A stretch of 51,011 nucleotides of DNA from Verrucomicrobiales bacterium (lineage in GTDB: Bacteria > Verrucomicrobiota > Verrucomicrobiia > Verrucomicrobiales > V1-33), in NCBI GenBank assembly GCA_947460575.1, contig CANHIJ010000013.1:1-51011 (forward strand). Direction: 5' to 3'. Shown piece after piece: positions 8,854-17,578 of the stretch; the stretch's first letter is position 1, and the number at the start of each line of letters is the position of its first letter. Made by a program: the position numbers and the translations under genes. The notes beneath the pieces were generated by a model. The model was not told the origin of the DNA, made no database searches, and worked only from the letters and a program-made list of their open reading frames with translations.

Positions 8854-11376
8854 TCAGTTTGCCGGTTTCTCTTTTTGGAGCCGCTCCCGGACCGACGCCA
8901 GCCCGCGGGCCACCGCCTGGTCGTCGCTGGGCAATCCACTCCACAAGTCCAGCGCCTTGGTCCAACTGGCGCGGGCCTCACTGGCCCGGTCGGCCCGCTC
9001 GTGGATCCCCCCCAGCGCCGTCCAGGCCCGCGCGCTCAGCTGGCGGCACTCCCGGCGCTCCGCCTCCCCCAGCCCCGCTTTCCCCAGCAAGCCCTCCAAC
9101 AGGGCCAAGGCCTCCTCGTGCTGCGGGCGCCCCCCCAGGGGATTCTCCACCGCTTCCTCTAGTTCCCCGTTGAGCACCAGCGCCGCCGCCAGCTGCCGCT
9201 CCAGCTCCAGGTCCTGGGGGCTCGCCTCCCGCAGATTGCGCAAAATGGCCATGCTGCCCTCCTGGTATTCCAAGGCCTCCTTGGCCCCCGCCAAATCCGG
9301 CCGGGAAAGCTGGATCAGGTGCGCCACCTCGTCGTAGGTCCGCGCCAACTGCAGGCGATAGGAAGACTCCCCGGGCGACTCCTTGGAAAGCTCCGAGAGC
9401 AATTTCACCACCTCACTGAAAGCCACACTGGCGTCCCCCGGAGTGCCCTTGGCCGCCAGAAGTCGACCCAGGCTAAAATAACTATCCGCCAGGCGCTTCC
9501 GACAGGGGACGGACTGCTTGTTTTCCTGGTCGCAGGCCACTAACAATCGAATAGCCTGCATTTGCTGGGCGACTGCGGCATCCCATTGCCCCGCGGCGCG
9601 ATCCAGGCCCGCCAGCTCCTGAAGGGCGTCGCTCGCGGTGAAGTAATCCGACGCGGCAAAGCCCGGGTCGCCCGGCTTTCCCAGCAGGCGAGCCACCCGC
9701 GCCAGGGCCAGGCGGGCGGAATCCCCCTCCTGGCGCTCCCGCAGCGCGCGGCCCTCCACCAAGGAATGCTCGGCGAACTCGCGCGCGACGTCGCGGCGGT
9801 CCGGGTGGGCCAGGCTCCAGGCGGCAAAGGCCTGGGAGGCTTCCTGGAGCACTGGCACGGCCTCCTGGGGGCGCTGCTGCCCCCACAAAATGGCCCCGCG
9901 GCGGCGGCCGCAGCGCGCCTGCAGCAGCTGCGCCGCCTCGCCTCGATCCGCCCCGCCCAAGTCGCGGGCGATCCCCTCCAGCAGGGGCAGCGCCTCCTCC
10001 CCAAGCCCGAGGCCGACGTACAACTCGGCCAACTGCCAGCGCGGCCCCCAGCTGGCCTCGGCCGGACCAGGCCCGGCCGCCTCCAGCGCCACTTTGAGGC
10101 GCGCCGCCACGGGACTGGCCGCCAACTTCCAGGCCGCCAGAGCCCCTGGCTCCGCCGGGCGGGCCTCTCCGACTTCCGCCGCCAGCCGCACCCATGGCTC
10201 CAACTCCGCGCCCTCCCGCGGCCCCCCGCTTGCAGCCGCTCCCGGATCCGCCGCGGCCCTAGCCCCCTCTAAAACCGAGGCCAATTCGCCCCCGGCGCGC
10301 TGCGCCGCTTCCCGGAAAAGCCCCGCCTCGCGCCGCTGCCAGATCCCAAATCCCCAGCCTCCAGCCCCTAGCAGCAGCAGCGCCACCAGCACCCGCCGCG
10401 GCACCCTCCACCGCGGCCCCGCCGCCCGGGCCGCCTCCCCCAATGTAGCAAGGCCCTCCCCGGCCACACCGCGCTTCGAATCTTCCGACTCCTCCACGCC
10501 CTCAGCCCCTGCCGCCGCGGGCGCCAGCGCCTCCGCAACTTCGGCTAGCGAGGTCGACCGCTCCGCGGGGTCGGTCGCCAGGCAGCGCTCCACCGCGGCG
10601 CGCAGCGCTGCCTCCGCCGGACCGCGCGCGGGCTCGCGCCACGTGGGAGGCGCCTCCCGGATCAGCCAGTCCGCAAAAGCGGGCGGATCGACCGCCAGGG
10701 GTTCCCCCGGGGAAGCTAGGACTCGCTCGAAGAGAGCGTCGCCCCGCGGCCAGCAGCCCTCCAAGAGCCGCCACGCCAGCACCCCAAAGGCATACACATC
10801 GCAACCCGCCGCCCCCCCTTCCCGCCGCGCCCGCGCGGGCTCCCGCCAGCGCTCTGGGGCCACATAGGGCGCCTGGCGGTGCAGCCGCTCCATGGCTCCT
10901 GCTCCCAGCCAGGCCTGCCCGACGTCACCCAAAAGCGCCCGCGCAGCCCCCCCTCCCTCCGCGACCACAAAGACATTTCCCCCGCTCAGCCCGGCGTGCC
11001 CTAAACCCTCGCCGCGCAGCCACTCGAGGGTCTTGGCGACTTGCCCGAGCAAATCACGCGCCTCGTCCCAGCGCAGCTGCCCGGCCAACGCTTCTAGCGT
11101 CACCGCGCCGCTGGGGAGCAACGCCATGCTGACGTGCGGACTGCCCCCCGCCAAATCAAAGGCGTAAACCGGCAGCAACCCGGGGTGCGGAGGGAGCGCG
11201 AGCAACTTTTCCAGCACCGCCCCCAAATAGCCCCAGTGCAGCGCCCCCTCCTCCAACACCTTCACCGCACAGGCAAAATCCCCCTTCCACCACGCCTCGT
11301 AGACCACCCCAAAAGCGCCCCGCCCCAAGCATGTTTGCAGGGAGTAGCCGGGAATCGTCGGAAAAGTCGTCGCCAC
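8854..11376 (-). CDS. Membrane-anchored Hanks-type pseudokinase with TPR-like exterior
   Basis: An 840-residue protein with an N-terminal kinase fold. A Gly-rich loop GRGAFGVVY lies at 18-26, Lys39 in ACAVK, Glu56, DVG at 151-153 and APE at 173-175. The catalytic loop reads HAGLSGGN (127-134) where active kinases have HRDLKPxN, so the catalytic Asp and Lys are Gly129 and Ser131. A transmembrane helix at about 329-345 is followed by about 490 helical, Ala/Leu/Glu-rich residues resembling degenerate TPRs, presumably extracytoplasmic. The start is GTG 11376 with GAGGAAG 10 bases upstream; an in-frame ATG at 11517 would add 47 non-homologous residues. It probably acts as a signalling scaffold or sensor rather than an active kinase (inference). 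Confidence 0.8.
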   Translation of the reverse strand: MATTFPTIPGYSLQTCLGRGAFGVVYEAWWKGDFACAVKVLEEGALHWGYLGAVLEKLLALPPHPGLLPVYAFDLAGGSPHVSMALLPSGAVTLEALAGQLRWDEARDLLGQVAKTLEWLRGEGLGHAGLSGGNVFVVAEGGGAARALLGDVGQAWLGAGAMERLHRQAPYVAPERWREPARARREGGAAGCDVYAFGVLAWRLLEGCWPRGDALFERVLASPGEPLAVDPPAFADWLIREAPPTWREPARGPAEAALRAAVERCLATDPAERSTSLAEVAEALAPAAAGAEGVEESEDSKRGVAGEGLATLGEAARAAGPRWRVPRRVLVALLLLGAGGWGFGIWQRREAGLFREAAQRAGGELASVLEGARAAADPGAAASGGPREGAELEPWVRLAAEVGEARPAEPGALAAWKLAASPVAARLKVALEAAGPGPAEASWGPRWQLAELYVGLGLGEEALPLLEGIARDLGGADRGEAAQLLQARCGRRRGAILWGQQRPQEAVPVLQEASQAFAAWSLAHPDRRDVAREFAEHSLVEGRALRERQEGDSARLALARVARLLGKPGDPGFAASDYFTASDALQELAGLDRAAGQWDAAVAQQMQAIRLLVACDQENKQSVPCRKRLADSYFSLGRLLAAKGTPGDASVAFSEVVKLLSELSKESPGESSYRLQLARTYDEVAHLIQLSRPDLAGAKEALEYQEGSMAILRNLREASPQDLELERQLAAALVLNGELEEAVENPLGGRPQHEEALALLEGLLGKAGLGEAERRECRQLSARAWTALGGIHERADRASEARASWTKALDLWSGLPSDDQAVARGLASVRERLQKEKPAN

Positions 11377-11507
11377 AAAGAAAAAAACTTCCTCTCTTAT
11401 GCCCGGTTTGGCCTCGGCATCAATGACTATCGCAGCCCACCGGGCCCGCCTCCGCTCCCCCTTGGACCCGATTTGCAATTGCCCCGCCAAGCTCCATCTT
11501 CTGGCCC

Positions 11508-12482
11508 GTGCCTGCAAAATCTCGCCCCCACTCCCCAGCCCAGCGCGCTACCCCCCGCGCCGCCGCTCCCCGACCCGTGGCCGAGGACACCCCAGACCCC
11601 CTAGAAGTCCGCTTTCTCCAATTCCTCCAAGTGGAGCGCAACGCCTCCCCCCTCACTTTAAAAAACTACGCCCAAGCCCTCCGCGCCCTCCGCACCGGCT
11701 ACCCTCCCTTCCGTGCCTGGCCTGACCTCGCCGCCGACGATTTCCGCGCTTGGCTCTTCCTCCTCATGAAGCGGGAATTGGCTCGGGCTACCCTCCGCAT
11801 CCAATTCGCCGCCCTCCGCAGCTTTTTTCATTTCCTCACCCGCCGCGCCGACCTCCCCACCAATCCCCTCTTAGAAGTCCAGCTCCCCAAAGCCCAGCGC
11901 TCCCTCCCCGTCGTCCTCACCGTGGCCCAAATCGACGAACTGCTCGCCCTCCCCCTCACCCTGCCCCCCCTCGGCCCCCAGCGCTCCGCCCCGTGGGCCC
12001 CCGCCCGCGACGCCGCCATCCTCGAACTCTTCTACAGCACCGGCCTGCGCCTCCACGAACTCGTCAAGTTAGACGTCGCCGACATCAACCACCTCGAGGA
12101 ATCCCTCCGCGTCACCGGCAAGGGCCGCAAAGACCGCCTCTGCCCGGTCGGCGGGCCCGCCCTGCGCGCCATCCAGCGCTACCGCCAGGCCGCCAACGTC
12201 CACGAAGGCCCCCTCTTCCTCAGCAAATTGCGCCGCCGCATCACCATGCGCGCCGTCAGCGACCTCCTCCAAAAATACCTCCGCCGCTCCAGCCTCGGCC
12301 TCAAGCTCAGCCCGCACAAACTGCGCCACAGCTTCGCCACCCACCTCCTCGACAACGGCGCCGACCTCCGCAGCGTCCAAGAATTGCTCGGCCACGCCAA
12401 CCTCTCCACCACCCAAATCTATACCCACGTCTCCACCACCCGCATGAAACAAGTCTACGACGCCGCCCACCCCCGCGCTTAG
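11508..12482 (+). CDS. xerC: Tyrosine recombinase, XerC/XerD type
   Basis: A 324-residue site-specific recombinase, most likely resolving chromosome dimers at dif. It has an N-terminal SAM-like core-binding domain (residues about 30-120: LEVRFLQFLQVERNASPLTL) and a C-terminal catalytic domain with the full R-H-R-H-Y set: Arg181 (TGLRLHEL), His270/Arg273 (HKLRHSF), His296 (LLGHANL) and nucleophile Tyr305 (TTQIYTHV). The N-terminal 27 residues are Ala/Pro-rich and may not all be translated. No mobile-element context is seen around it, which favours a housekeeping Xer role. XerC and XerD cannot be told apart here. It is divergent from the pseudokinase gene. Confidence 0.88.
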   Translation: MPAKSRPHSPAQRATPRAAAPRPVAEDTPDPLEVRFLQFLQVERNASPLTLKNYAQALRALRTGYPPFRAWPDLAADDFRAWLFLLMKRELARATLRIQFAALRSFFHFLTRRADLPTNPLLEVQLPKAQRSLPVVLTVAQIDELLALPLTLPPLGPQRSAPWAPARDAAILELFYSTGLRLHELVKLDVADINHLEESLRVTGKGRKDRLCPVGGPALRAIQRYRQAANVHEGPLFLSKLRRRITMRAVSDLLQKYLRRSSLGLKLSPHKLRHSFATHLLDNGADLRSVQELLGHANLSTTQIYTHVSTTRMKQVYDAAHPRA

Positions 12483-12509
12483 CCCAAAACTCTCATCCCC
12501 GCCCACTCC

Positions 12510-12764
12510 ATGCCCGCTCCCAATCCGATTCGCGCCCTCGGCACTATCCTCGCTCCCACCGGACCCCGCACCTACCGCACCGCCCTCCCCAACGGCAAGG
12601 AAATCATCGCCCACCTCCGCCCGCGCCTCGCTGCCGCCCTCGGCCCCCTCCCTCCCCTCACCCAGGTCCACCTCGAACTGACCTCCTACGATTTCAGCAG
12701 CGCCCGCATCAGCGGCCCCCTCCACCCGCTGCCGCCCCCGAGCCCGAGCGCCGCGCCACTCTAG
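12510..12764 (+). CDS. IF-1-like S1/OB-fold protein
   Basis: An 84-residue protein resembling translation initiation factor IF-1. The core reads GTILAP...YRTALPNGKEIIAHLRP...VHLELTSYDFSSARISG, matching the IF-1 pattern G-x-V...F-x-V-x-L-x-N-G-x-x-x-x-A-H...V-x-V-x-L-S-P-Y-D-x-x-x-G-R-I. It lies 27 bp after xerC and is probably cotranscribed. The C-terminal 15 residues are Pro/Ser/Ala-rich and lie beyond the usual IF-1 end. Most likely it is a divergent paralogue of infA rather than the essential factor; RNA binding is inferred from the fold only. The stop overlaps the 3' end of the convergent lipoprotein gene. Confidence 0.7.
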   Translation: MPAPNPIRALGTILAPTGPRTYRTALPNGKEIIAHLRPRLAAALGPLPPLTQVHLELTSYDFSSARISGPLHPLPPPSPSAAPL

Positions 12765-13270
12765 CGCTTCTGCTCTAGCCGATAGGACTCCGGCTTGGCC
12801 GGGTCAGGGACTTCGACCCACTCCCCGGGATGAGCGTTGCCCCGCGCCGCTTCATAGCGCTCTTCCATGACCTCCCGCAACTCCCGCCGCGCCTGCGACG
12901 CCTCCGCGGTCATCACTTGCAGGCGATCGACGTTTTCCTCCTCCACCACCTTTTTCACATAGGCCCCATAGGTGCCCGCGGGCTGCTGCCGCAGCAACAG
13001 GACCCCGCGGTGCGTCTCCGCCACGTAGCGCTGATTCTTCAACTCCTGAATTTCCGCCGCCCGATTGTACATCCGCTTCCCCACCTGCTCGGCGGCCTCT
13101 CCCGCCGCGTCCGCCTTGGCCACCTCGTCCGGCGAACGGTGTTGGTACACATTGAGATCCACCTTGATGTCCACCTTGAGCGGTTCCGCCGTCGCCAGAT
13201 TCACCGGCGGCAGACGACAACCTCCTAGCAAGGCAGCGGCAGCGAGAATAAACAGCGAGCGCAACGGCAT
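12761..13270 (-). CDS. Lipoprotein resembling a YnbE-YdbL (DUF1318) fusion
   Basis: A 169-residue predicted lipoprotein. Its signal peptide MPLRSLFILAAAALLGGC has a lipobox ending at Cys18. PLKVDIKVDLNVYQ follows, which resembles the short YnbE lipoprotein (pattern xPIxINxNVxI). The remaining 120 residues resemble the DUF1318/YdbL periplasmic domain (VGKRMYNRAAEIQELKNQRYVAETHRG, then YVKKVVEEENVDRLQVM). In Enterobacteria these are separate genes beside the large YdbH protein, which is absent here. ATG 13270 is chosen because GGAGG lies 10 bases upstream; the open frame reaches 23 codons further. Function is probably at the envelope, possibly in phospholipid transport alongside a YdbH-like partner (inference). 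Confidence 0.7.
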   Translation of the reverse strand: MPLRSLFILAAAALLGGCRLPPVNLATAEPLKVDIKVDLNVYQHRSPDEVAKADAAGEAAEQVGKRMYNRAAEIQELKNQRYVAETHRGVLLLRQQPAGTYGAYVKKVVEEENVDRLQVMTAEASQARRELREVMEERYEAARGNAHPGEWVEVPDPAKPESYRLEQKR

Positions 13271-13414
13271 AGAAAAAAGTCCTCCGAAAAAAAAGAGCTC
13301 TCCCGGGCCCCTTTGCTCCCCAGCCTGGCACGGTTCCACCGCGGCGGCAAACCCCGATTCCCCCGCGGCCGACGCCCTTGATAAGTGCCCTCCGCGCCCC
13401 CCTTATTGTAAGCC

Positions 13415-14848
13415 GTGAACCCCCACCACCGCCCCAACTACGCCCACCTCTTCGCCACCCGCCGCGATTTCCTGCAGCGCTGTGGCATGGGCCTGGGCGC
13501 CCTAGCCTTCCAGACCCTGGAGGGCCCCTCCGCCGCCGCCGGACAAAACCCGCTCGAAACCCGCCCCTCCCCATTCGGCGGCACCGCCAAACACGTCATT
13601 CACATCTTCGCCAACGGCGGGCCCTCCCAGGTCGATACCTTCGACCCCAAGCCCATGCTGACCCAAATGCACGGCCAAGCCATGCCCTCGGAAAACCTCA
13701 AAACCGAGCGCAAAACCGGGCACCTCATGAAGTCCCCCTACACTTTTAAAAAATATGGCCAAAGCGGCCTCGAAGTGAGCGAGATCTTCGCCAAAACCGG
13801 CGCCATGGCCGACGACCTCTGCGTGATCCGCTCCATGCACGCCGACGTCCCCAACCACGAACCCTCCCTCCTCCTCATGAATTGCGGCGAGTCCCGCCTG
13901 GTTCGCCCCAGCGTCGGCTCCTGGGTCACCTACGGCCTCGGCACCCTCAACCAAAACCTGCCAGGCTTCGTCACCATGTGCCCCGGCGGCTACCCCATCC
14001 AGGAAAGTCAAAACTGGCAGTCCGGTTTCCTCCCCGGCACTTTTCAAGGCACCTACATCGACACCCAACACCGCGAACTCGACAAGCTCATCGAAAATAT
14101 CCGCAACCACCGCCTCCCCCAAAAAGAACAGCGCCGCCAACTCGACCTCCTCCAAGAACTCAACCAACAACACCTCGCCCGCCGCCAAGAAGACAGTCAA
14201 CTCGAAGCCCGCATCCAATCCTTCGAACTCGCCTATCGCATGCAGATGGACGCCACCGACGCCTTCGACCTCAGCCGCGAACCCGCCTCGATCCGCGAAA
14301 TGTACGGCGACACCGTCCACGGCCGCCAACTCCTCATCACCCGCCGCCTCATCGAACGCGGCGTCCGCTTCGTCCAAGTCTGGCACGGCCCCGGCCAACC
14401 CTGGGACCACCACGACGACCTCGAAGCCGGTCACCGCAACCTCGGCCGCGAATGCGACCAACCCATCGCCGCCCTCCTCCAAGACCTCAAACAGCGCGGC
14501 ATGCTCGACGAAGTCCTCGTCATGTGGGGCGGCGAATTCGGCCGCACCCCCGTCGTCGAGTTGCCCACCGCCGGCGCCAACGCCGGCAAAGTCAACGGCC
14601 GCGACCACAACCACTACGGCTTCAGCGTCTGGCTCGCCGGCGGCGGCGCCAAAGGCGGCCACGTCCACGGCGCCACTGACGACTTCGGCTTCGCCGCCCG
14701 CGACCAACCCGTCCACGTCCACGACCTCCACGCCACCATGATGCAACTCCTCGGCTTTAACCACGAGACCTTCACCTACCGCTACGCCGGCCGCGACTTC
14801 CGCCTCACTGACGTCCACGGCAAGGTCGTCGCCGACCTCATCGCCTAA
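13415..14848 (+). CDS. DUF1501 family protein with twin-arginine leader
   Basis: A 477-residue DUF1501 (alkaline-phosphatase-fold) protein, abundant in Planctomycetes and Verrucomicrobia. The Tat-like leader TRRDFLQRCGMGLGALAF (residues about 16-33) predicts folded export. The body shows the family blocks HVIHIFANGGPSQVDTFDPK, VPNHEPS, GFVTMCPGG and VLVMWGGEFGRTP, and a C-terminal HDLHATMMQLLGF. It starts at GTG 13415. DUF1501 genes usually follow a gene with DUF1549/DUF1553 and cytochrome domains; that partner is absent here. The catalytic role of DUF1501 is not established; hydrolysis of sulfate or phosphate esters is guessed from the fold. Confidence 0.9.
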   Translation: MNPHHRPNYAHLFATRRDFLQRCGMGLGALAFQTLEGPSAAAGQNPLETRPSPFGGTAKHVIHIFANGGPSQVDTFDPKPMLTQMHGQAMPSENLKTERKTGHLMKSPYTFKKYGQSGLEVSEIFAKTGAMADDLCVIRSMHADVPNHEPSLLLMNCGESRLVRPSVGSWVTYGLGTLNQNLPGFVTMCPGGYPIQESQNWQSGFLPGTFQGTYIDTQHRELDKLIENIRNHRLPQKEQRRQLDLLQELNQQHLARRQEDSQLEARIQSFELAYRMQMDATDAFDLSREPASIREMYGDTVHGRQLLITRRLIERGVRFVQVWHGPGQPWDHHDDLEAGHRNLGRECDQPIAALLQDLKQRGMLDEVLVMWGGEFGRTPVVELPTAGANAGKVNGRDHNHYGFSVWLAGGGAKGGHVHGATDDFGFAARDQPVHVHDLHATMMQLLGFNHETFTYRYAGRDFRLTDVHGKVVADLIA

Positions 14849-14950
14849 ACGCCGCCTGCCCCCCGCCGCCATTTCGGCCGTTGAGTTTTGCCCGTCCTGC
14901 TGGCACCAACCGATCGTCCTTTTTCCTCCGCCGCCCCCGCCTCTCCCTCC

Positions 14951-15964
14951 ATGTCGCCCGATTCCTCCCTGCCCCACCCCGCCCCTCTCAGCGGAGCCTC
15001 CGAAGCCGTCCAAGAAGCCTCCCGCTGGATCCTCCCCCTGCGCCGCGAAATCGGCCGCTACCTCATCGGGCAAACCTCCATGGTAGACCGCCTCCTCATC
15101 GCCCTGCTGGTGCGCGGACACGTTCTCCTCGAAGGCGTCCCCGGCCTCGCCAAAACCCTGGCCCTCAAATCCCTCGCCGGCCTCGTCGACGCCAAGTTCA
15201 ACCGCATCCAGTTCACCCCCGACATGCTCCCCGCGGACATCGTCGGCACCGAAATCTTCGACCCCCGCGCCGCCGAATTCCGCGTCAAGCGCGGCCCAGT
15301 CTTTGCTAACTTCATCCTCGCCGACGAAATCAACCGTGCCCCCGCCAAGGTCCAGAGCGCCCTCCTTGAGGCCATGCAGGAAAAACAGGTCACCATCGGC
15401 GACCAAACCTTTCCCCTCGCCAGCCCCTTCATGGTCCTCGCCACCCAAAACCCGCTCGAGCAAGAAGGCACCTACCCCCTCCCCGAAGCCCAACTCGACC
15501 GCTTCCTCCTCAAAGTCGTCGTCGACTACCCCAGCGAAGCCGAAGAACTCCTCGTCCTCGACCTCGCCGCCACCATCAAGGACATCCCCCCACCCACCCC
15601 CATCGTCAGCCTCGACACCATCCGCCAAGCCGGCGAAGTCGCCAGCAGCCTCTACCTCGACGACCGCGTCAAACAATACATCGTCCGCCTCGTCCACACC
15701 ACCCGCCGCCCCGACGCCTTCGGCGTCCCCATCGCCCCCTTCATCAAAGTCGGCGCCTCCCCCCGCGCCACTATCGGCCTCGCCCTCGCCGCCCGCGCCC
15801 ACGCCTTCCTCGAAGGCCGCACCTACGTCAGCCCCCACGACGTCAAATCCATCGCCATGGACGTCCTCCGCCACCGCGTCGCCGTCACCTACGAAGCCGA
15901 AGCCGAGGGCTTCACCAGCGAATCCCTCATCACCCGCATCCTCGACGAGTTGCCCGTCCCCTGA
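14951..15964 (+). CDS. MoxR-family AAA+ ATPase
   Basis: A 337-residue MoxR ATPase, the chaperone-like first member of the Bat operon, proposed to act with VWA-domain proteins on metal insertion or protein assembly. Walker A GVPGLAKT lies at residues 62-69 and Walker B ADEIN at 124-128 (Asp125, Glu126). The MoxR block RAPAKVQSALLEAMQEKQVTIG is followed by sensor ATQNPLEQEGTYPLPEAQLDRF, then the C-terminal lid. ATG 14951 is preferred; a TTG at 14888 would add 21 low-complexity residues. It is followed 34 bp later by the DUF58 gene. Confidence 0.93.
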   Translation: MSPDSSLPHPAPLSGASEAVQEASRWILPLRREIGRYLIGQTSMVDRLLIALLVRGHVLLEGVPGLAKTLALKSLAGLVDAKFNRIQFTPDMLPADIVGTEIFDPRAAEFRVKRGPVFANFILADEINRAPAKVQSALLEAMQEKQVTIGDQTFPLASPFMVLATQNPLEQEGTYPLPEAQLDRFLLKVVVDYPSEAEELLVLDLAATIKDIPPPTPIVSLDTIRQAGEVASSLYLDDRVKQYIVRLVHTTRRPDAFGVPIAPFIKVGASPRATIGLALAARAHAFLEGRTYVSPHDVKSIAMDVLRHRVAVTYEAEAEGFTSESLITRILDELPVP

Positions 15965-15998
15965 TCTGGCCTCCTCAAACCCTTCCCCCCCAGCCCCC

Positions 15999-16937
15999 GT
16001 GAAACCTCCCCCTTCCACCGCCGCCGCCGACGAAGCGCGCGCCGTGGAAATCCTGCGCCGCGTCCGCCGCTTGGAAGTCCGCACCTCCCGCCTCGCCGAC
16101 GATACCCTCGCCGGACGCTACGCCAGCGTTTTCAAAGGCCGCGGCATGGACTTCGACCGCGTGCGCAACTACGTCGCCGGCGACGACGTCCGCGCCATCG
16201 ACTGGAACGTCACCGCCCGCACCGGCGACCCCTACATCAAACTCTTCACCGAAGAGCGCGAACTCACCATCCTCCTCCTCATCGACATTAGCGGCTCCTC
16301 CGATTTCGGTTCCGCCATCGACAGCAAACGCGAACTCTCCGCCGAAGCCGCCGGCGTCCTCGCCGCCTCCGCCATCCGCAACCGCGACAAAGTCGGCCTC
16401 GTCCTCTTCAGCGACGCCGTCGAACTTTACATCCCCCCCGCCAAAGGCCGCCGCCACGTCCTCCGCCTCATCCGCGAAGCCCTCTTCTTCCAACCAGCTC
16501 AGCGCGGCACCAACATCGGCGCCGCCCTCGACTTCGCTAACCAAGTCATTAGCCGCCGCGCCATCGTTTTCCTCGTCAGCGACTTCTGCCCCGGCACCCC
16601 CTTCGACGACCGCCTCGCCGCCCTTCGCAAAAAACTCACCATCACTAACAAGCACCACGACGTCATCGCCGTCGCCGTCACCGACCCCCTCGAAGCCGAC
16701 CTGCCCGACGTCGGCCGCCTCTGCATCGAAGACGCCGAAACCGGCGAAGTCGTCGAACTCAACACCAGCCTCCCCCACGTCCGCCAAGCCTACCGCGACC
16801 AGTCCCAGGCACGCCGCGCCCGCACCGCCGCCACCATCCGCTCCACCGGAGTCGATTTGCTCGAATTCAACAACGGCTCGAATTGGCTGCCCGCCCTAGT
16901 CAATTTCTTCCGCAAACGCCGCCACCGCGCCGGATGA
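15999..16937 (+). CDS. DUF58 protein (VWA-like partner of MoxR)
   Basis: A 312-residue cytoplasmic DUF58 protein. The signature block RGMDFDRVRNYVAGDDVRAIDWNVTARTGDPYIKLF is at about residues 48-83, followed by a VWA-like fold with the MIDAS motif DISGS (LLIDISGSSDFG). DUF58 proteins are coupled to MoxR ATPases in this operon type. The start is GTG 15999: the open frame extends far upstream, but only in the wrong frame of moxR. Its TGA overlaps the ATG of the next gene (ATGA), indicating translational coupling. No transmembrane segment is seen. Confidence 0.9.
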   Translation: MKPPPSTAAADEARAVEILRRVRRLEVRTSRLADDTLAGRYASVFKGRGMDFDRVRNYVAGDDVRAIDWNVTARTGDPYIKLFTEERELTILLLIDISGSSDFGSAIDSKRELSAEAAGVLAASAIRNRDKVGLVLFSDAVELYIPPAKGRRHVLRLIREALFFQPAQRGTNIGAALDFANQVISRRAIVFLVSDFCPGTPFDDRLAALRKKLTITNKHHDVIAVAVTDPLEADLPDVGRLCIEDAETGEVVELNTSLPHVRQAYRDQSQARRARTAATIRSTGVDLLEFNNGSNWLPALVNFFRKRRHRAG

Positions 16938-17578
16938 AACCCCTCCCCTCCCCTTCCCTCGCCCGCCGCGCCCGCCTCGCCGCCGCCCTCCTGGCTCTCG
17001 CCCCCGCCTGCGCCGCCCCGCCCCCGAGCCCCCCCAGCAACGCCCCGCCCACCCCCCAGGAGGAAGACATCCGCCCCGCCCGAGAGGCCGTCGTGCTCGA
17101 ACCATCCAGCAAATCCTCCCTCGGCCTCCTGCTGGGCGGCGCCTCCGCGGCAACCCTAGCAGGACTCGCCGCCTGGGCCTGGCACCGCCGCCGCATCGCC
17201 CCAAACCTCACCACCCCAGAAGAATTGGCCCGCCAATCCCTCCGCGCGCTCGGCGCCCAGCGCGAAACCCTCTCCGCCGCCGCCCTCGCCGACCAAGCCG
17301 CCCTCGCCGTGCGCCACTTCATCGCCGCCAAATTCCAAATCGCCGCCGCCCAGCAAACCACCGAAGAATTCCTCCGCGCCGTCGCCACCGCCCCCGCTTC
17401 TCCCCTCGCCCCGCACCGCGCCCTGCTCCAGGGCTTCCTCCAATCCTGCGATCTAGCGAAATTCGCCGGTGCCGCCTTCGACCCCGTCGAACGCTTCGCC
17501 CTCCTCGAAACCGCCCAGCGCTTCATCCAAGCCGCCGCCTACTCCGCCGCCCCCGCCCCCCCCCCGCAGGCCCCATGA
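16934..17578 (+). CDS. DUF4381-like single-pass membrane protein of the Bat operon
   Basis: A 214-residue protein with an N-terminal signal-like hydrophobic segment (residues about 12-28), a Pro-rich linker, and a transmembrane helix near residues 60-78 flanked by HRRR. A helical cytoplasmic domain follows (PEELARQSLRAL...FLRAV...FAGAAFDPVERFALLETAQRFI). This architecture and its place between DUF58 and the first VWA gene match the DUF4381-type members of such operons. Assignment rests on architecture and synteny rather than a strong motif. It overlaps DUF58 upstream and BatA downstream by 4 bp each. Confidence 0.7.
   Translation: MKPLPSPSLARRARLAAALLALAPACAAPPPSPPSNAPPTPQEEDIRPAREAVVLEPSSKSSLGLLLGGASAATLAGLAAWAWHRRRIAPNLTTPEELARQSLRALGAQRETLSAAALADQAALAVRHFIAAKFQIAAAQQTTEEFLRAVATAPASPLAPHRALLQGFLQSCDLAKFAGAAFDPVERFALLETAQRFIQAAAYSAAPAPPPQAP

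Noticed and set aside
11508..12482. Integrase of a mobile element at the xerC position
   Set aside because: No att repeats, cargo or tRNA adjoin it, the domain order is that of housekeeping Xer proteins, and composition matches its neighbours.
15303..15998. Upstream extension of the DUF58 frame through moxR
   Set aside because: This part is the out-of-frame reading of moxR and consists of Ser/Pro runs. The DUF58 protein starts at GTG 15999.
13502..16084. 860-codon open frame on the minus strand opposite the DUF1501, MoxR and DUF58 genes
   Set aside because: It is an antisense shadow. The plus-strand genes avoid TTA, CTA and TCA codons at high GC, so the opposite frame stays open; its translation is low-complexity Gly/Ala/Val/Glu with no domain.
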